64,000 nucleotides of DNA, from the NCBI RefSeq assembly GCF_000062885.1, contig NC_009142.1:5011584-5075583 (forward strand), given 5' to 3'. This DNA is from Saccharopolyspora erythraea NRRL 2338 (GTDB lineage: Bacteria > Actinomycetota > Actinomycetes > Mycobacteriales > Pseudonocardiaceae). The notes under the pieces are model-generated. The model searched no databases and was not told the origin of the DNA. It saw nothing but the letters and a program-made list of their open reading frames with translations. Of this stretch, positions 39,523 through 49,711 are shown one piece after another. How positions within the stretch are numbered: position 1 is the stretch's first letter; each line of letters begins with the position of its first letter. The translations under genes and the position numbers were made by a program.

Positions 39523-39969
39523 GTGACCACGACCGAGGAACGCGTCTACACGATCGTGGTCGGCATTGACGGCTCACCAGCCTCCAAGGAAGCGCTGCGC
39601 TGGGCGCTGTGGCACGCCGGCCTCACCCGCGGCTCCGTCACCGCGCTGATGGCCTGGGACACGCCGCTGATCTACAACTGGGAAGTACCCGGCCTGGAGG
39701 ACTTCGCCGCGACCACCGCCCGCTACCTCGACGAAGTGATCAACAAGGTGGGCGGCCAGACCTCCGTGTCCGTCAGCAAGGAGGTCGCCCAGGCCCACCC
39801 GGCCAGGGCCCTGCTCGACGCCGCGCGCGACAAGGGCGCCGACCTGCTCGTCGTGGGCAACCGCGGACGCGGTGGCCTGACCGAGGCGGAGCTGCTCCGC
39901 GGCTCGGTCGCCAGCGGCGTCCTGCACCACGCCCGCTGCCCGGTGGCCGTCGTCCGCGAAGCGCGGTGA
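39523..39969 (+). CDS. Universal stress protein (UspA family), copy 1
   Basis: 148 residues with the N-terminal VVGIDGSPASKEALRWA and the ATP-binding GNRGRGG...LLRGSVASGVLHHARCPVAVV signature. It belongs to the ATP-binding class. GTG 39523 is the only usable start, since an in-frame TGA lies at 39505; the GGAG is only two bases away, so initiation may be weak. With the nitroreductase, dehydrogenase and second Usp nearby, it looks like part of a dormancy or redox-stress group. Confidence 0.9.
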   Translation: MTTTEERVYTIVVGIDGSPASKEALRWALWHAGLTRGSVTALMAWDTPLIYNWEVPGLEDFAATTARYLDEVINKVGGQTSVSVSKEVAQAHPARALLDAARDKGADLLVVGNRGRGGLTEAELLRGSVASGVLHHARCPVAVVREAR

Positions 39970-40028
39970 ACCCACAACCGGGAGGGCCCACTCCGGCACA
40001 GCACCGACAACGGTCGCGTTCGTGCAGG

Positions 40029-41039
40029 TCAGTCCGGGCTGTTGACCGGCGAACCGGCATCCATCACCAGTTCCCACGGCTCACGCCGCGGCGTGCGCGG
40101 CATCGGCGAGCCGTAGCCGACGCGCACCACCGCCTGCGGCCACAGTCCTTCCCCCAGCAGCCGCCGCAACTCCGCGTGAGCCTGATCGACCTCCACCACC
40201 TGGGACAGCAACGAGGTCGACAGGCCCAGCGACGTCGCCGTCAGCAGCATCCGCTGCAACGCCTGCCCCGCTTCCAGGTCCGCGATCTTGCCCGCCCGGT
40301 ACGAGCACAGCACCACCAGCAGCGGTTCGTCCTCGAAGTCCTTGCCGGGTACCCGCTGCCGCGCCTGCCCGCCGGAGAAGTCGCGCACCACCCATTGGTC
40401 CTGCGGTTCGGGCTCCGGTCCCGCGCTCGCCGCCGGGACGCCTTCGGCCGCCCCTTGCCGTACTCCGGTCCAGCGGGCCAGCTCCTCACGGAAGGCCGGA
40501 TCGTTCATCTGCTCCCGGTGAGCACGCTGAACCAGCCGTTCCAGCCCACTGCGCTCATGCCTTCCGATCACGTGCAATCGGCAGTGCTCGTCGTGCACCG
40601 CCTTTTCCAGCTGGTGGCGATGGCCCGCGGGCACGGCGGTGTCCATGAACGGGCGCCGGTTGCTGCGCCGCGCCGGGATAGCCCGGTAGAGCATCTCGTC
40701 GGCGGGCGCGGCCGCCCCGTGGCCCTGGACGCGGACCTCGGCCAGCGCCGACGGACCCGCCAGGCGCGGCAGCAGCGTCACCACCGGCCGGACGCCGGCA
40801 TGCGCGAGGGCCAGCCGCAGGTTCATCAGCGCGGCACCACAGGCCAGCCGCAGTTCGCGGTCGGCCGGATCGGCCGCGGGGAGTCGCCGACGCGGGTCGC
40901 CGTGCAGCTCGATCGAATGCCGCGAGAGCCGGAACCGCCACGGCTGGCTGTTGTGCAGCGACGGCGCGGCAGCGGCCATCCGGACCACGTCCTCGGTCTG
41001 CTGCGGGGACAGTCCCAACGCGGAGGGAAACGAGCTCAT
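40029..41039 (-). CDS. Acg-type nitroreductase family protein
   Basis: 336 residues with APSLHNSQPWRFRL near residue 30, DPADRELRLACGAALMNLRLALAHAG, RRSNRRPF, and a C-terminal ARLL/VGYGSPMPRTPRR block as in Acg/Rv2032-type flavin-binding proteins. In mycobacteria these belong to the DosR dormancy set and appear to sequester flavin rather than reduce substrates. ATG 41039 follows GGGGAGG. Lies between two Usp genes. Confidence 0.87.
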   Translation of the reverse strand: MSSFPSALGLSPQQTEDVVRMAAAAPSLHNSQPWRFRLSRHSIELHGDPRRRLPAADPADRELRLACGAALMNLRLALAHAGVRPVVTLLPRLAGPSALAEVRVQGHGAAAPADEMLYRAIPARRSNRRPFMDTAVPAGHRHQLEKAVHDEHCRLHVIGRHERSGLERLVQRAHREQMNDPAFREELARWTGVRQGAAEGVPAASAGPEPEPQDQWVVRDFSGGQARQRVPGKDFEDEPLLVVLCSYRAGKIADLEAGQALQRMLLTATSLGLSTSLLSQVVEVDQAHAELRRLLGEGLWPQAVVRVGYGSPMPRTPRREPWELVMDAGSPVNSPD

Positions 41040-41095
41040 CCTCCCCACCCCCTCGGGCGAGCTGCGTAGCCGACCCCAGCGTGCCCCACCGGGAC

Positions 41096-42118
41096 TCAGG
41101 CGGCGACCCTGATGACCGCCGCGCCGTTCACCCGGTCGTGGGCGAGGTCGTCCAGCGCCCGGTCGGCCGCCGCGAACGGGTAGGGGGTCGTGGTGACCCG
41201 CATCCGGTGGCGCGCGGCGAACCGCAGGAACTCCTGACCGTCCTGGCGCGTGTTGGCGGTGACGCTGCACAGGTTCCGTTCGAGGAACAGGTGCCGCTGG
41301 TAGTTCAGCGGCGGCACGTCGGTGAGGTGGATGCCCGCGATCGCCAGGGTCCCGCCCCGGTCCAGCGCCTCCAGCGCGACGGGCACGAGCTCTCCGACCG
41401 GCGCGAACAGCACCGCCGAGTCCAGCGGCTCCGGCGGACGGTCGCCCGCCCCGCCCGCCGAGGCCGCGCCCAGTTCGAGCGCCAGCTCCCGCGCCTGCGC
41501 CGAACGCGTCAGCACATGCACCGTCGCACCGCTGGCCATGGCGACCTGGGCGGTCAGATGCGCGCTGGCACCGAAGCCGTAGATGCCCAGGCTGCCGCCC
41601 TCGGGGAGCCGGGCCCGCAACCACGCCCGATAGCCGATCAGCCCCGCGCACAGCAACGGCGCGGACTCCTCATCGGAGTAGCCCTCCGGCAGGTGGTAGG
41701 CGTAATCGGCGGGCACGGTGGTGTACTCGGCGTAGCCGCCGTCAGCGTCCCACCCGGTGTAGCGGGAGTTCGGGCACAGGTTCTCCCGGCCCCTGCGGCA
41801 GTACACGCACCGTTGGCAGGTGCGGCGCAACCAGGCGATGCCGACGCGGTCTCCCTCGCCGAACCCCGTCGTCGCCGCACCGCACGCCACCACGCGCCCG
41901 ACCACCTCGTGGCCGGGGACCACCGCCGGCCTGTGCGGCGGAAGATCACCTTCGGCGACGTGCAGGTCCGTGCGGCAGACCCCGCACACCGACACCCGCA
42001 CCAGCAGTTCGTCATCCGCGGCCCGCGGTAGCGGGAGGTCCCTCGGACTGAGCGGTCCGCGCTCCACCGGTGCGGGAGCCTCCACCACCCACGCCGCCAT
42101 CGTCTCGCCCGGAGCCAT
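41096..42118 (-). CDS. Zinc-dependent alcohol dehydrogenase
   Basis: 340 residues: [15 protein letters not shown] and PGHEVVGRV for catalytic zinc, a four-cysteine loop ([15 protein letters not shown]) for structural zinc, and the coenzyme motif [14 protein letters not shown]. It is the AdhA-like type often found in actinobacterial stress clusters. GAGGGGG precedes ATG 42118. It is divergent from the second Usp gene across 165 bases. Confidence 0.9.
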   Translation of the reverse strand: MAPGETMAAWVVEAPAPVERGPLSPRDLPLPRAADDELLVRVSVCGVCRTDLHVAEGDLPPHRPAVVPGHEVVGRVVACGAATTGFGEGDRVGIAWLRRTCQRCVYCRRGRENLCPNSRYTGWDADGGYAEYTTVPADYAYHLPEGYSDEESAPLLCAGLIGYRAWLRARLPEGGSLGIYGFGASAHLTAQVAMASGATVHVLTRSAQARELALELGAASAGGAGDRPPEPLDSAVLFAPVGELVPVALEALDRGGTLAIAGIHLTDVPPLNYQRHLFLERNLCSVTANTRQDGQEFLRFAARHRMRVTTTPYPFAAADRALDDLAHDRVNGAAVIRVAA

Positions 42119-42286
42119 CGCGTCCCCCTCGCCGGCACGTCGCCCCACCCGTCCGGTCCGCGGGTACCGCCGCCGACCACCCGCGGCATACCCGCGGCTT
42201 CCGCCACTCCATGCTGCGACCAGACGACCGGTCCGCCACCGTGGAGCCACGTCCTGTGCCGGGCCGGCCGAAACGGGAGTGCCAGG

Positions 42287-42712
42287 GTGACCAGCGCTGA
42301 CAAGCAGTACGTGGTCGTCGTCGGGGTCGACGGGTCCCCGTCGTCCAAAGCGGCCCTGCGCTGGGCCGCGTGGCACGCCCGCCTGGCCGGTGGCAGCGTC
42401 GTGGCGTTGACGGCGTGGAACACCTCCACCGTTTACAGCGACCGGATCGCTGCTGGAGCCGACTACGAGCGCCTGCTCACCAACGCCCTGTCCGAACTGG
42501 TCGGCGAAATCGTCGGCGAGGTACCCGTGAACGTGCAGCAGCGCGTCGTGCGCGACCATCCGGCTCGCGCGTTGCTCAGCGCGGTCGCCGATCCCGATCT
42601 GCTGGTGGTGGGCAACCGCGGTCACGGCGGGTTCACCGAAGCGATGCTCGGGTCCGTCGGCCAGTACTGCGTCCACCACGCCACCTGCCCCGTCGTGGTG
42701 GTCCGCGAGTAG
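42287..42712 (+). CDS. Universal stress protein (UspA family), copy 2
   Basis: 141 residues, [22 protein letters not shown] and [31 protein letters not shown]. Similar to copy 1 at 39523; the pair encloses the nitroreductase and alcohol dehydrogenase genes. GTG 42287, with only a weak upstream purine run. Confidence 0.9.
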   Translation: MTSADKQYVVVVGVDGSPSSKAALRWAAWHARLAGGSVVALTAWNTSTVYSDRIAAGADYERLLTNALSELVGEIVGEVPVNVQQRVVRDHPARALLSAVADPDLLVVGNRGHGGFTEAMLGSVGQYCVHHATCPVVVVRE

Positions 42713-42737
42713 CGCCGCGGTCCGCGTTCGGCGGCAG

Positions 42738-44636
42738 TCACTCGCCCAACACCGGCGGAGCGGTCTTCGGCAGCTCCAACCAGATGTCCTCGGCCTCAAC
42801 CAGGTAAGTGGGACGCTCGCGTTCTTCCTCGTCCTCACCGAGTCGTGGCCTGGCACCGGCGCCCATCGCGCCCGCTCCCGCACGGCCACCCGCACCCGCA
42901 CCAGGGTCGAAGCCGCCACCAGCAGTTGCTCCCGACCCAAGGCCGGTTCGCTGTCCTGGGCGTCCGCAGTCCTGTTCATCACCAGGTCGCGGTTGCCCGG
43001 TGTCCGCGGTTCCAGGACTCCCCTGCACGGGAACACCAGTACTCCCGCCGATCTCCTGGTGCTCGACACTTGATCCGAGCCTGGTGTTGATGCGTGCGCG
43101 AAGCTCGCCCGGTTCCGCATCCGCCAGCTCGCGGGCACACGTGGCGAGCGCGTCATCACCGCTGTCGCGGCCCGCCTCGCCGAGCACGTCCAACCAGCCC
43201 CGAACGACGTCCGCACCGTGCTCGCACGCGTCGGCACCCACCACGAGCGCTCGGTGCAGCTCCTGTCGCGGGTCGGCGCACAACCGGTGGTAGGTCTCCT
43301 CCAACAGCAGTTGCCGCCACTGGTCGTCGGACCACCCGTCCTGATCGGACAGCCCCAGCCGCCGACGACGATTGCAGTAGTGCGCGAACAGCCTCCGATG
43401 CAGATCGGTGAACTCGTCCGGCGACCGTCCGCTCTTGTAACGCACCATCGGGACCCGCACCGCACGCTGGAAACGCAGGTGACCGTAGGTTTCCACGACG
43501 AACGGCAATCGGCGCAGCCACTCGAAGAACCCGCTCTGCCGACCGGGTTTGAGCACGGCCAGCACATCCTCGTCGAGCCTGCGCGGCAACGCGGCCAGCA
43601 GGGTGTCGGCGCGTCGCCACGGGTTCGGTTCCAGCTTCATGAACCTTTCCACCGCGATCGCACTGGGATCCCTGAGCTCGCCCTCCACCTGGTAGCCGTC
43701 GGCCAGCGCTACGACGAGATTCGGCAGACCGCCGGACAGCGCCAGGATCAGCCTCGCGGTTTCCGGGCCGGTGATTCCCTTGCGCCGCAGCAGTTCCCGC
43801 GTCTCCTCCGGGGTGAACGGCGCCAGCGGCCACGTCACCGCGACCGCGGAGTACATGCCCCACCAGTTGGGGTTCAACGGCTGCTGCCCGGCCAGCACCA
43901 ACGCGAACCCGGTCGGCAGGTGGCCGAACCGCCCCGCCAGCAGGTCGAGGAGCCATGGTTCGGCGGGGCGCGCGATCGTCTCGAAGTTGTCGAACAGCAG
44001 CACCACCTGGCAGTGCTGGGTGAGCCGGCGCAGGTCCCGGACCAGCAGCTTGCTCAGCTCGTCGACCGGCGACAGCAACAGGTCGACGTCCTCGCGCCTG
44101 CTGAACTTCTGGGCGAAGAACTCCCGCGACTGATCCATCCAGCCCGCGACTTCCTCCGGCGTCACGGCATCCGCGATCAGGCTGAGCCCGGGAACCGTGC
44201 GCATGGAGCCGACCAAGACCCGCATCGTGGCGACGCCGAGGAGCTTCCTCGCGCCGCTCGGAGCCTGCTGGTCGTTGAGGACCTCGTTGCGGCGCTGCTG
44301 GTACTCCTCGTAGCGCTTGGTGAAACCGCGAGCCTGTCCGCCCTGCTGCTCCAGTTCGGCGGCGATGGCCGACATCAGCTCGACCGGATCCGCGCGTGGG
44401 TCGTCGATCAGCGCGGCCAGCGCGCCTGACTCCCGTGCGATGTCGCTCAACTGCCGCAACAGGTAGGTCTTGCCGATGCCGCCGTGCCCGTGCACCGCGA
44501 AGACGTACTTGCGCTCGGTCGCCGGCAAGGCCAGGTTGCGGCGGAAGTGGTCGAGCTCCTGCTCCCGGCCCACGAAGTCGGCACGCTGGCGGGCCCAGAG
44601 CACCTGGTGGAAGCTACCGCCGTCGGGATCGGCCAC
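42738..44636 (-). CDS. STAND/AAA-type P-loop ATPase with Gly-rich C-terminal region
   Basis: 632 residues. [15 protein letters not shown] precedes Walker A GHGGIGKT (residues 50-57); VVLLFDNFE (~215) is Walker B. The winged-helix/effector-like part runs to ~520, followed by a Gly/Ala/Pro-rich low-complexity stretch (~540-600) and a conserved-looking end ([15 protein letters not shown]). STAND ATPases act as inducible switches in signalling or defence. No effector domain (nuclease, protease, TIR) is recognisable, and the neighbours (Usp, MFS) do not give a role. Confidence 0.8.
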   Translation of the reverse strand: MADPDGGSFHQVLWARQRADFVGREQELDHFRRNLALPATERKYVFAVHGHGGIGKTYLLRQLSDIARESGALAALIDDPRADPVELMSAIAAELEQQGGQARGFTKRYEEYQQRRNEVLNDQQAPSGARKLLGVATMRVLVGSMRTVPGLSLIADAVTPEEVAGWMDQSREFFAQKFSRREDVDLLLSPVDELSKLLVRDLRRLTQHCQVVLLFDNFETIARPAEPWLLDLLAGRFGHLPTGFALVLAGQQPLNPNWWGMYSAVAVTWPLAPFTPEETRELLRRKGITGPETARLILALSGGLPNLVVALADGYQVEGELRDPSAIAVERFMKLEPNPWRRADTLLAALPRRLDEDVLAVLKPGRQSGFFEWLRRLPFVVETYGHLRFQRAVRVPMVRYKSGRSPDEFTDLHRRLFAHYCNRRRRLGLSDQDGWSDDQWRQLLLEETYHRLCADPRQELHRALVVGADACEHGADVVRGWLDVLGEAGRDSGDDALATCARELADAEPGELRARINTRLGSSVEHQEIGGSTGVPVQGSPGTADTGQPRPGDEQDCGRPGQRTGLGSGATAGGGFDPGAGAGGRAGAGAMGAGARPRLGEDEEERERPTYLVEAEDIWLELPKTAPPVLGE

Positions 44637-44710
44637 CCACCCATCGTGCCAGGGCGATCACCGCGCCAGGCCCGGTTCACGCGAAACCTCGGTCGCCGAT
44701 CGAGCGGACA

Positions 44711-45949
44711 TCATTGGGCTCCTGCCGATGCGGCGCGGAACGTCGTCCACGCCAGTGCGAGGCCGGCGACGAACGCTGCGGCCAGAAGGAGCCATGGCGC
44801 CGGCAGAACCCGCTCGATCACGGCGAGCAGGTAGGGGGCTGCGAAGCCGAGGTAGGCGAGCGACTGGAAGATCGCCGTCAGCCGGGCCAGGTTGTCGGCC
44901 CGCGCCATGGCCTGCACCTCGGTGAGGCCGCACACCAGGCAACATCCGTAACCCGCGCCGAGCACGAGCGCCGCCACGGTGACCAGCAGCGGTCGCGAGG
45001 TCTCGGCGGCCCCCGCACTGAGGAGCAGGCCCGCCACCACAAGAGCCGAAGCCGTTGCGAGCGAGGGACTTCCGCCCCGACGGTTCACGCGCCGGGCCAG
45101 CGGTTGCACCGCGATTCCCGCCAGCATCGTCAGCGCGGTGACCACCGCGCTGAACACCAGCCCGCTGTCGCCGAGGCTGTCCCGCACGAGCCCGGGCAGG
45201 TAGGCCAACGCGATCGAGGAAGCGCCGAACACCCACGGCGCGAGCGGCACCACGACGTTGCGGAACCGGCGACGGCTCGCCACAGGCAGCCGCAGCGGCT
45301 CCCACAGCGTTGCGTCCGGACGCGGTGAGCGGGTTTCGCGCGTGCGCAGCACGAGCGGAAGGGAAGCGAGCGTCAGGACCACGTGCGGCACGTACGAGAC
45401 GAGAGTGGGCGATGGTCCCCATTGAGCAAGGAGCCCGGCGATGAGCGGGCCCGAGGCGAAACCCGCGGTCATCGCCACCGTCGCGCGCCGGGCTCCGGAG
45501 CCGCGCTCGGGGCCGACCGGGGACAGTTCCTTGATCCAGGCCGTACCGGAGCTGAAGGCGGCGCCGCTGGCCACACCGGCGACCAACCGCCCGACGAACA
45601 ACCACTCGACGCCGATCCCGCCTGCCATCAGCAACAGGCTGGCGAGCACGGAAATCGTCAACGCCGGTGCCAGTACCCGGCGGCGGCCGTACCGGTCCGA
45701 GAAAGGACCGCCCAGCAACAACCCGGGGATCAGTCCGGCAGCGTAGAGACCGTAGGTGGCCTGGACCGTCGCCTCGGACACCCCCAGTTCCGCCCGGTAC
45801 ACCAGCAGCATCGGGGCGAACTGGTTCGCACCCCAGCCGACTGCCGCCAGGGCCAGACCGACCGCCGGCCACTCCCGCGGGCCCGGGCCGTCCGCCGTCC
45901 TGCCTTGCCGTCGGAAAATGTCATCCGCGGTCGGGAGCTGTCCTGTCAT
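44711..45949 (-). CDS. MFS transporter
   Basis: 412 residues with twelve hydrophobic segments and the loop 2-3 motif GGPFSDRYGRRRVLAPAL, as in drug/H+ antiporter-type MFS proteins. ATG 45949 gives an N-terminus of ~30 hydrophilic residues. Divergent from the GATase1/AraC regulator at 46023 with only 73 bases between, so that regulator probably controls it. Confidence 0.88.
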   Translation of the reverse strand: MTGQLPTADDIFRRQGRTADGPGPREWPAVGLALAAVGWGANQFAPMLLVYRAELGVSEATVQATYGLYAAGLIPGLLLGGPFSDRYGRRRVLAPALTISVLASLLLMAGGIGVEWLFVGRLVAGVASGAAFSSGTAWIKELSPVGPERGSGARRATVAMTAGFASGPLIAGLLAQWGPSPTLVSYVPHVVLTLASLPLVLRTRETRSPRPDATLWEPLRLPVASRRRFRNVVVPLAPWVFGASSIALAYLPGLVRDSLGDSGLVFSAVVTALTMLAGIAVQPLARRVNRRGGSPSLATASALVVAGLLLSAGAAETSRPLLVTVAALVLGAGYGCCLVCGLTEVQAMARADNLARLTAIFQSLAYLGFAAPYLLAVIERVLPAPWLLLAAAFVAGLALAWTTFRAASAGAQ

Positions 45950-46022
45950 GGCAGCCAATGGTGGCGACGACCAGGTGCCAACGGACAGTGGCTGGAACGC
46001 CAACATGCGTACAATTCCGGAC

Positions 46023-46961
46023 ATGGCATCGGTCGCACTGGCCATCACCGAGGGGATGTCGCTGTTCGAAATCGCCATCCCGTGCGCGGTCTTCGGCGCA
46101 CCGAAGCCGCACGCGGCCCAGAGCTGGTACGAGTTGACCGTCTGCGCCGCGTCCGGTGCGCCGGTGGGAACCTGGTTCCGCGCCGAGACGCGGCACGGAC
46201 TGGACGAGTTGGCGGCTGCCGACACCGTCGTCGTGCCCGCCTGCGACGAAGCCATCGAGGCCGCACCCGCCGACCTGGTCGAGGCCGTGCAGGTCGCGCA
46301 CGGGCGAGGGGCGCGTGTCGCCTCCATCTGCACCGGCGCCTTCGTGCTGGCCGCCGCGGGCCTGCTCGACGGGCGGCGGGCCACCAGCCACTGGATGTAC
46401 GCCGAGCGTCTGGCCGAGCGGTACCCCCGCGTCGATGTCGACCCGAGCGTGCTCTACATCGACGACGGGGACGTGCTCACCTCCGCCGGGCAGGCCGCCG
46501 GAATCGACCTCTGCCTGCACCTGGTCCGGGCCGACCACGGCGCGGCGGTCGCCAACGCCCTGGCACGACGGCTCGTGGTCTCCCCGCATCGCGAAGGCGG
46601 TCAGGCGCAGTTCATCGCCAACCCGCTACCGGCCCGCGACGGACGTGGGCTCAGCGCGCTGCTGGACTGGGCGATGGACCACCTCCACGAGCCGCTGACC
46701 GTCGCCGACCTCGCCCGTCAAGCGAACACGAGCCCCCGCAACCTCGGCCGCCAGTTCCTGTCCGCGACCGGAACCAGCCCCCTGCGATGGCTGCTGGCCC
46801 AACGAATGCGCCGGGCCCAGGAACTTCTCGAAACGACCGATGCCGGCATCGACCAGATCGCCGAGCGCGTGGGTCTCGGTACCGCGGCCACCCTTCGCCG
46901 CCACTTCAACAGAACCATCGGTGTCTCACCCACCGCCTACCGGCGCGGGTTCCGCGAATAG
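46023..46961 (+). CDS. GlxA-type regulator: DJ-1/PfpI domain plus AraC helix-turn-helix
   Basis: 312 residues: N-terminal DJ-1/PfpI-like domain (residues 1-180, with the nucleophile-elbow-like ASICTGAFVLAAAGLLDGRRAT) and a C-terminal AraC HTH (LTVADLARQANTSPRNLGRQFLSATGTSP...IDQIAERVGLGTAATLRRHFNRTIGVSPTAYR). Such proteins sense metabolites and switch neighbouring genes. TACAAT (46010-46015) ends seven bases before ATG 46023, so a leaderless transcript starting at this codon is likely; earlier in-frame ATGs (46005, 45948) are less so. Confidence 0.9.
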   Translation: MASVALAITEGMSLFEIAIPCAVFGAPKPHAAQSWYELTVCAASGAPVGTWFRAETRHGLDELAAADTVVVPACDEAIEAAPADLVEAVQVAHGRGARVASICTGAFVLAAAGLLDGRRATSHWMYAERLAERYPRVDVDPSVLYIDDGDVLTSAGQAAGIDLCLHLVRADHGAAVANALARRLVVSPHREGGQAQFIANPLPARDGRGLSALLDWAMDHLHEPLTVADLARQANTSPRNLGRQFLSATGTSPLRWLLAQRMRRAQELLETTDAGIDQIAERVGLGTAATLRRHFNRTIGVSPTAYRRGFRE

Positions 46962-47271
46962 CCGGAGACACCGGGGAGCCCGGACGCGGCCGTCCCGACG
47001 GGGTGCCACTACGTGATACACGCAGCGCCCCTGATCAACCGCGCGTGCAGGTGGAGGTTCCCCGCGGTGCGGTGCGTCGGTCTCGCCGCGAAGCGACTGT
47101 GCGAGGCGCACGGCGCGGGTGGCGCCGCTGTGCAATGAGACCGGTGACAGCGGAGTGATCAGCCCCTACGCTGCGCATCGGTAGCGCCCTACGCGCCACA
47201 CCCATCGCCGGTCCCGGCGCGATGGTGTGAGCAGCCGGGGTGCGGCGCTCGCTTGCTGCGGAAGGTCTCAT
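46962..47271 (+). promoter_or_regulatory. Gap with methyltransferase promoter sharing a motif with the NCS1 promoter
   Basis: No gene seen. TGACAG-N16-TACGCT (47145-47172) is a promoter candidate whose spacer contains AGTGATCA followed by GCCCCTACGCTG. Almost the same sequence (AGTGATCAAGCCCTTACGGTG, 48307-48327) forms the promoter of the permease gene at 48367. Confidence 0.45.
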
Positions 47272-48087
47272 GTGGTGATTTCGGCGAAGACCTGCTTCCT
47301 CGCACCGAGCGCGGCGCGCGTGTACGACTTCCTCCTCGGCGGCAAGGACCATTACGCCGTCGACCGCGAGGTGGCCCAGCAGTTCCTGGCCGTCGCCCCG
47401 GACGCCGGGCGGGCGGCGCTGGCCAACCGGGCCTTCGTGCGGCGAGCAGTGCGCCACCTGGTCGCCGACGCCGGGATCCGGCAGTTCATCGACCTCGGCG
47501 CGGGGCTGCCGGCGCGGGGCAACGTGCACGAGATCGCGCACTCCTTCGATCCGGGCGCCCGCGTCGTCTACGTCGACAACGACCCCATGGTCGTCGCCCA
47601 CAGCCGCGCGCTGCTGGCCGACGACGCCACCACAACGGCCGTCCACGCCGATGTCGTGCGCCTCGAGGAGATCGTGGGCGACCCGGAGGTCCACCGGTTC
47701 ATCGACTTCGACGAACCCGTGGGAATCCTGCTGTTCGCCGTCCTGCACCACGTGCGCGACGAGGACGACCCGGCGGGCGTCACCGCCACCCTGCGCCGCG
47801 CCCTCCCGTCCGGCAGCCACCTCGCGCTTTCGCACTTCCACAACCCCGCGCAGGCCGACCCGGAAGTCGCCAGCCAGGCCGAGACCAGCGAGAAGCTGTT
47901 GAGCGACGCCCTCGGGACCGGGCGCTGGCGCTCGCGCGCGGAGATCCTCGACTTGCTCGCCGGCTTCGACGTCCTCCAACCCGGCGTGGTGCCGCTGGCC
48001 GACTGGCGTCCCGACCCTGCCGACCCGTCGCCGTCGCTGGACCTGATGCACCACCAGTTCCTCGGCGCCGTCGCCCGCAAACCCTGA
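47272..48087 (+). CDS. SAM-dependent methyltransferase, Methyltransf_19 (DUF574) family
   Basis: 271 residues from GTG 47272 (GGAAGG six bases upstream; starts at 47227 or 47275 possible). Family marks: SAARVYDFLLGGKDHYAVDREVA near the N-terminus, QFIDLGAGLPARGNVHEIA as the SAM motif, VVYVDNDPMVVAHSRALL, and AVLHHVRDEDDP. These are abundant in actinomycetes and mostly without known substrate. Confidence 0.92.
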   Translation: MVISAKTCFLAPSAARVYDFLLGGKDHYAVDREVAQQFLAVAPDAGRAALANRAFVRRAVRHLVADAGIRQFIDLGAGLPARGNVHEIAHSFDPGARVVYVDNDPMVVAHSRALLADDATTTAVHADVVRLEEIVGDPEVHRFIDFDEPVGILLFAVLHHVRDEDDPAGVTATLRRALPSGSHLALSHFHNPAQADPEVASQAETSEKLLSDALGTGRWRSRAEILDLLAGFDVLQPGVVPLADWRPDPADPSPSLDLMHHQFLGAVARKP

Positions 48088-48306
48088 CAACGCCCGCGCT
48101 CGAACGGACTTCGGCCTCGGATGGCCGTGCGCGACCGACGGTCGAGTCCGCGGTCGTCGCTGCGGGCGGACTCCGGTGCGCTGGTCATACACGCGCAATC
48201 GTCCACACCACGCGAGCGCATCGGCGAGTCGGGCGCGCACATCGTCCCGCCTATGCAGCGTGCACGTCGGCGACGGTCCGGGTGTGCAGTCCGACCACTG
48301 ACATGA

Positions 48307-48327
48307 AGTGATCAAGCCCTTACGGTG
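48307..48327 (+). promoter_or_regulatory. Promoter of the NCS1-DUF917 operon
   Basis: CTGACA (~48298-48303) and TACGGT (48321-48326), 17 bases apart, with AGTGATCA in the spacer. Shares 17 of 20 positions with 47154-47173. Confidence 0.45.
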
Positions 48328-48366
48328 TGCGGTGACCGCACAGCCCCGGCCGAGAGGGGACAAGTC

Positions 48367-49689
48367 ATGGCTTCGTCGGTCGGTGTCGACGACTACGCGC
48401 TGACCCGAGTCCCGGACCGCGCCCGCTACTCGTGGTGGTCGGTCGCCGTGCAGCGGTTCGGCCAGGTCTCGGCGCTCAGCCAGTTCCTGCTCGGCGCCAC
48501 CCTCGGTTTCGGCATGGACTTCTGGCAGGCGTTGCTGGCGCTGACGCTCGGCGCGGTGGTCCTGGAGCTCGTCGCGATCCTCGTCGGGGTGATCGGCGTC
48601 CGCGAGGGCCTGTCGACCTCGATGCTCGCCCGCTGGACCGGGTTCGGCCGGGCGGGATCGGCGCTGATCGGCCTGGCCATCGCGATCAGCCTGATCGGCT
48701 GGTTCGGCATCCAGTCCGCGGTGTCGGCACGCGGGCTCGTGACGCTGGTCGGAGGGCTGCCCGAGTGGGTGTGGTCGCTGGCGTTCGGCCTGCTGGTGAC
48801 CGCGATCGTGCTGCGCGGCTTCCGGTCGATGGCCTGGACCGCCTACCTGACGGTGCCCGCGTTCCTGGTGCTGATCGCCTGGTCGGTCGGCTCCGAACTG
48901 CTGCGCCACGACCTCGGCGCGCTGATGGCCTCGGCGCCGCCCGGCCCGCGGCTTTCGCTGCTGGAGGGCACAACGCTCGTCGCGGGCGGGTTCATGGTCG
49001 GCGCGCTGATCACACCTGACATGACGCGGTTCAACCGCAGCACCTCCGACGTGGTCAAGCAGACGCTGATCGGCATCACGCTCGGCGAGTACGTCATCGG
49101 GCTGTCCGGGGTGCTGCTGGCGCATGCAGCCGGTACCGACGACGTCACCGCGATCATCACCTCGTCGGTGGGCTGGGTCGGGATCCTGGTGATCCTGCTC
49201 GGCACCGTGAAGGTCAACGACTGGAACCTGTACTCGTCGGGGCTGGGCCTGGTGAACTTCGTCGGCACGGTGTTCGGCAAGCAGCTCAACCGGGGCGTGG
49301 CCACGGCGGTGTTCGGCGTCATCGGCAGCGCGCTGGCCGCGGCCGGAATCCTGGAGCAGTTCAGCGGGTTCCTCACCGTGCTCGGCGTGGTGTTCCCGCC
49401 CATCGGCGGAATCATGGTCGCCGAGTACTTCGTGGTGCGGCGCTGGCGCCGCGAGCTCGACGAGTCCCGGTCGCGCGGCACCGTGCCCGAAGAGGCACCG
49501 AACTGGGTTCCCGCGACGCTGGTGATCTGGGTGGTCTCCGCCCTGGTCGGCGGGCTCGTCGGAATCGGGCTGCCGAGCCTGAACTCGCTGCTGCTCGCGT
49601 TCGTGCTCTACGCGGTCGCCGGGAAGCTGGGGCTGGTCCACGGCGTCGGGGGCAAGCCGTCGGCCACCGACCTGGCCCGGACCACCTGA
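48367..49689 (+). CDS. NCS1-family permease (cytosine/purine/hydantoin type)
   Basis: 440 residues, about twelve membrane spans, with the NCS1 pattern (ARYSWWSVAVQRFGQVSALSQFLLGATLGFGM; ALITPDMTRFNRS; NDWNLYSSGLGL). It should import a nucleobase- or hydantoin-like substrate for the hydantoinase-like and DUF917 proteins encoded after it. GAGAGGGG precedes ATG 48367. 22 bases before the next gene. Confidence 0.9.
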   Translation: MASSVGVDDYALTRVPDRARYSWWSVAVQRFGQVSALSQFLLGATLGFGMDFWQALLALTLGAVVLELVAILVGVIGVREGLSTSMLARWTGFGRAGSALIGLAIAISLIGWFGIQSAVSARGLVTLVGGLPEWVWSLAFGLLVTAIVLRGFRSMAWTAYLTVPAFLVLIAWSVGSELLRHDLGALMASAPPGPRLSLLEGTTLVAGGFMVGALITPDMTRFNRSTSDVVKQTLIGITLGEYVIGLSGVLLAHAAGTDDVTAIITSSVGWVGILVILLGTVKVNDWNLYSSGLGLVNFVGTVFGKQLNRGVATAVFGVIGSALAAAGILEQFSGFLTVLGVVFPPIGGIMVAEYFVVRRWRRELDESRSRGTVPEEAPNWVPATLVIWVVSALVGGLVGIGLPSLNSLLLAFVLYAVAGKLGLVHGVGGKPSATDLARTT

Positions 49690-49711
49690 TCGAGACAAGG
49701 GGAGACCACAA

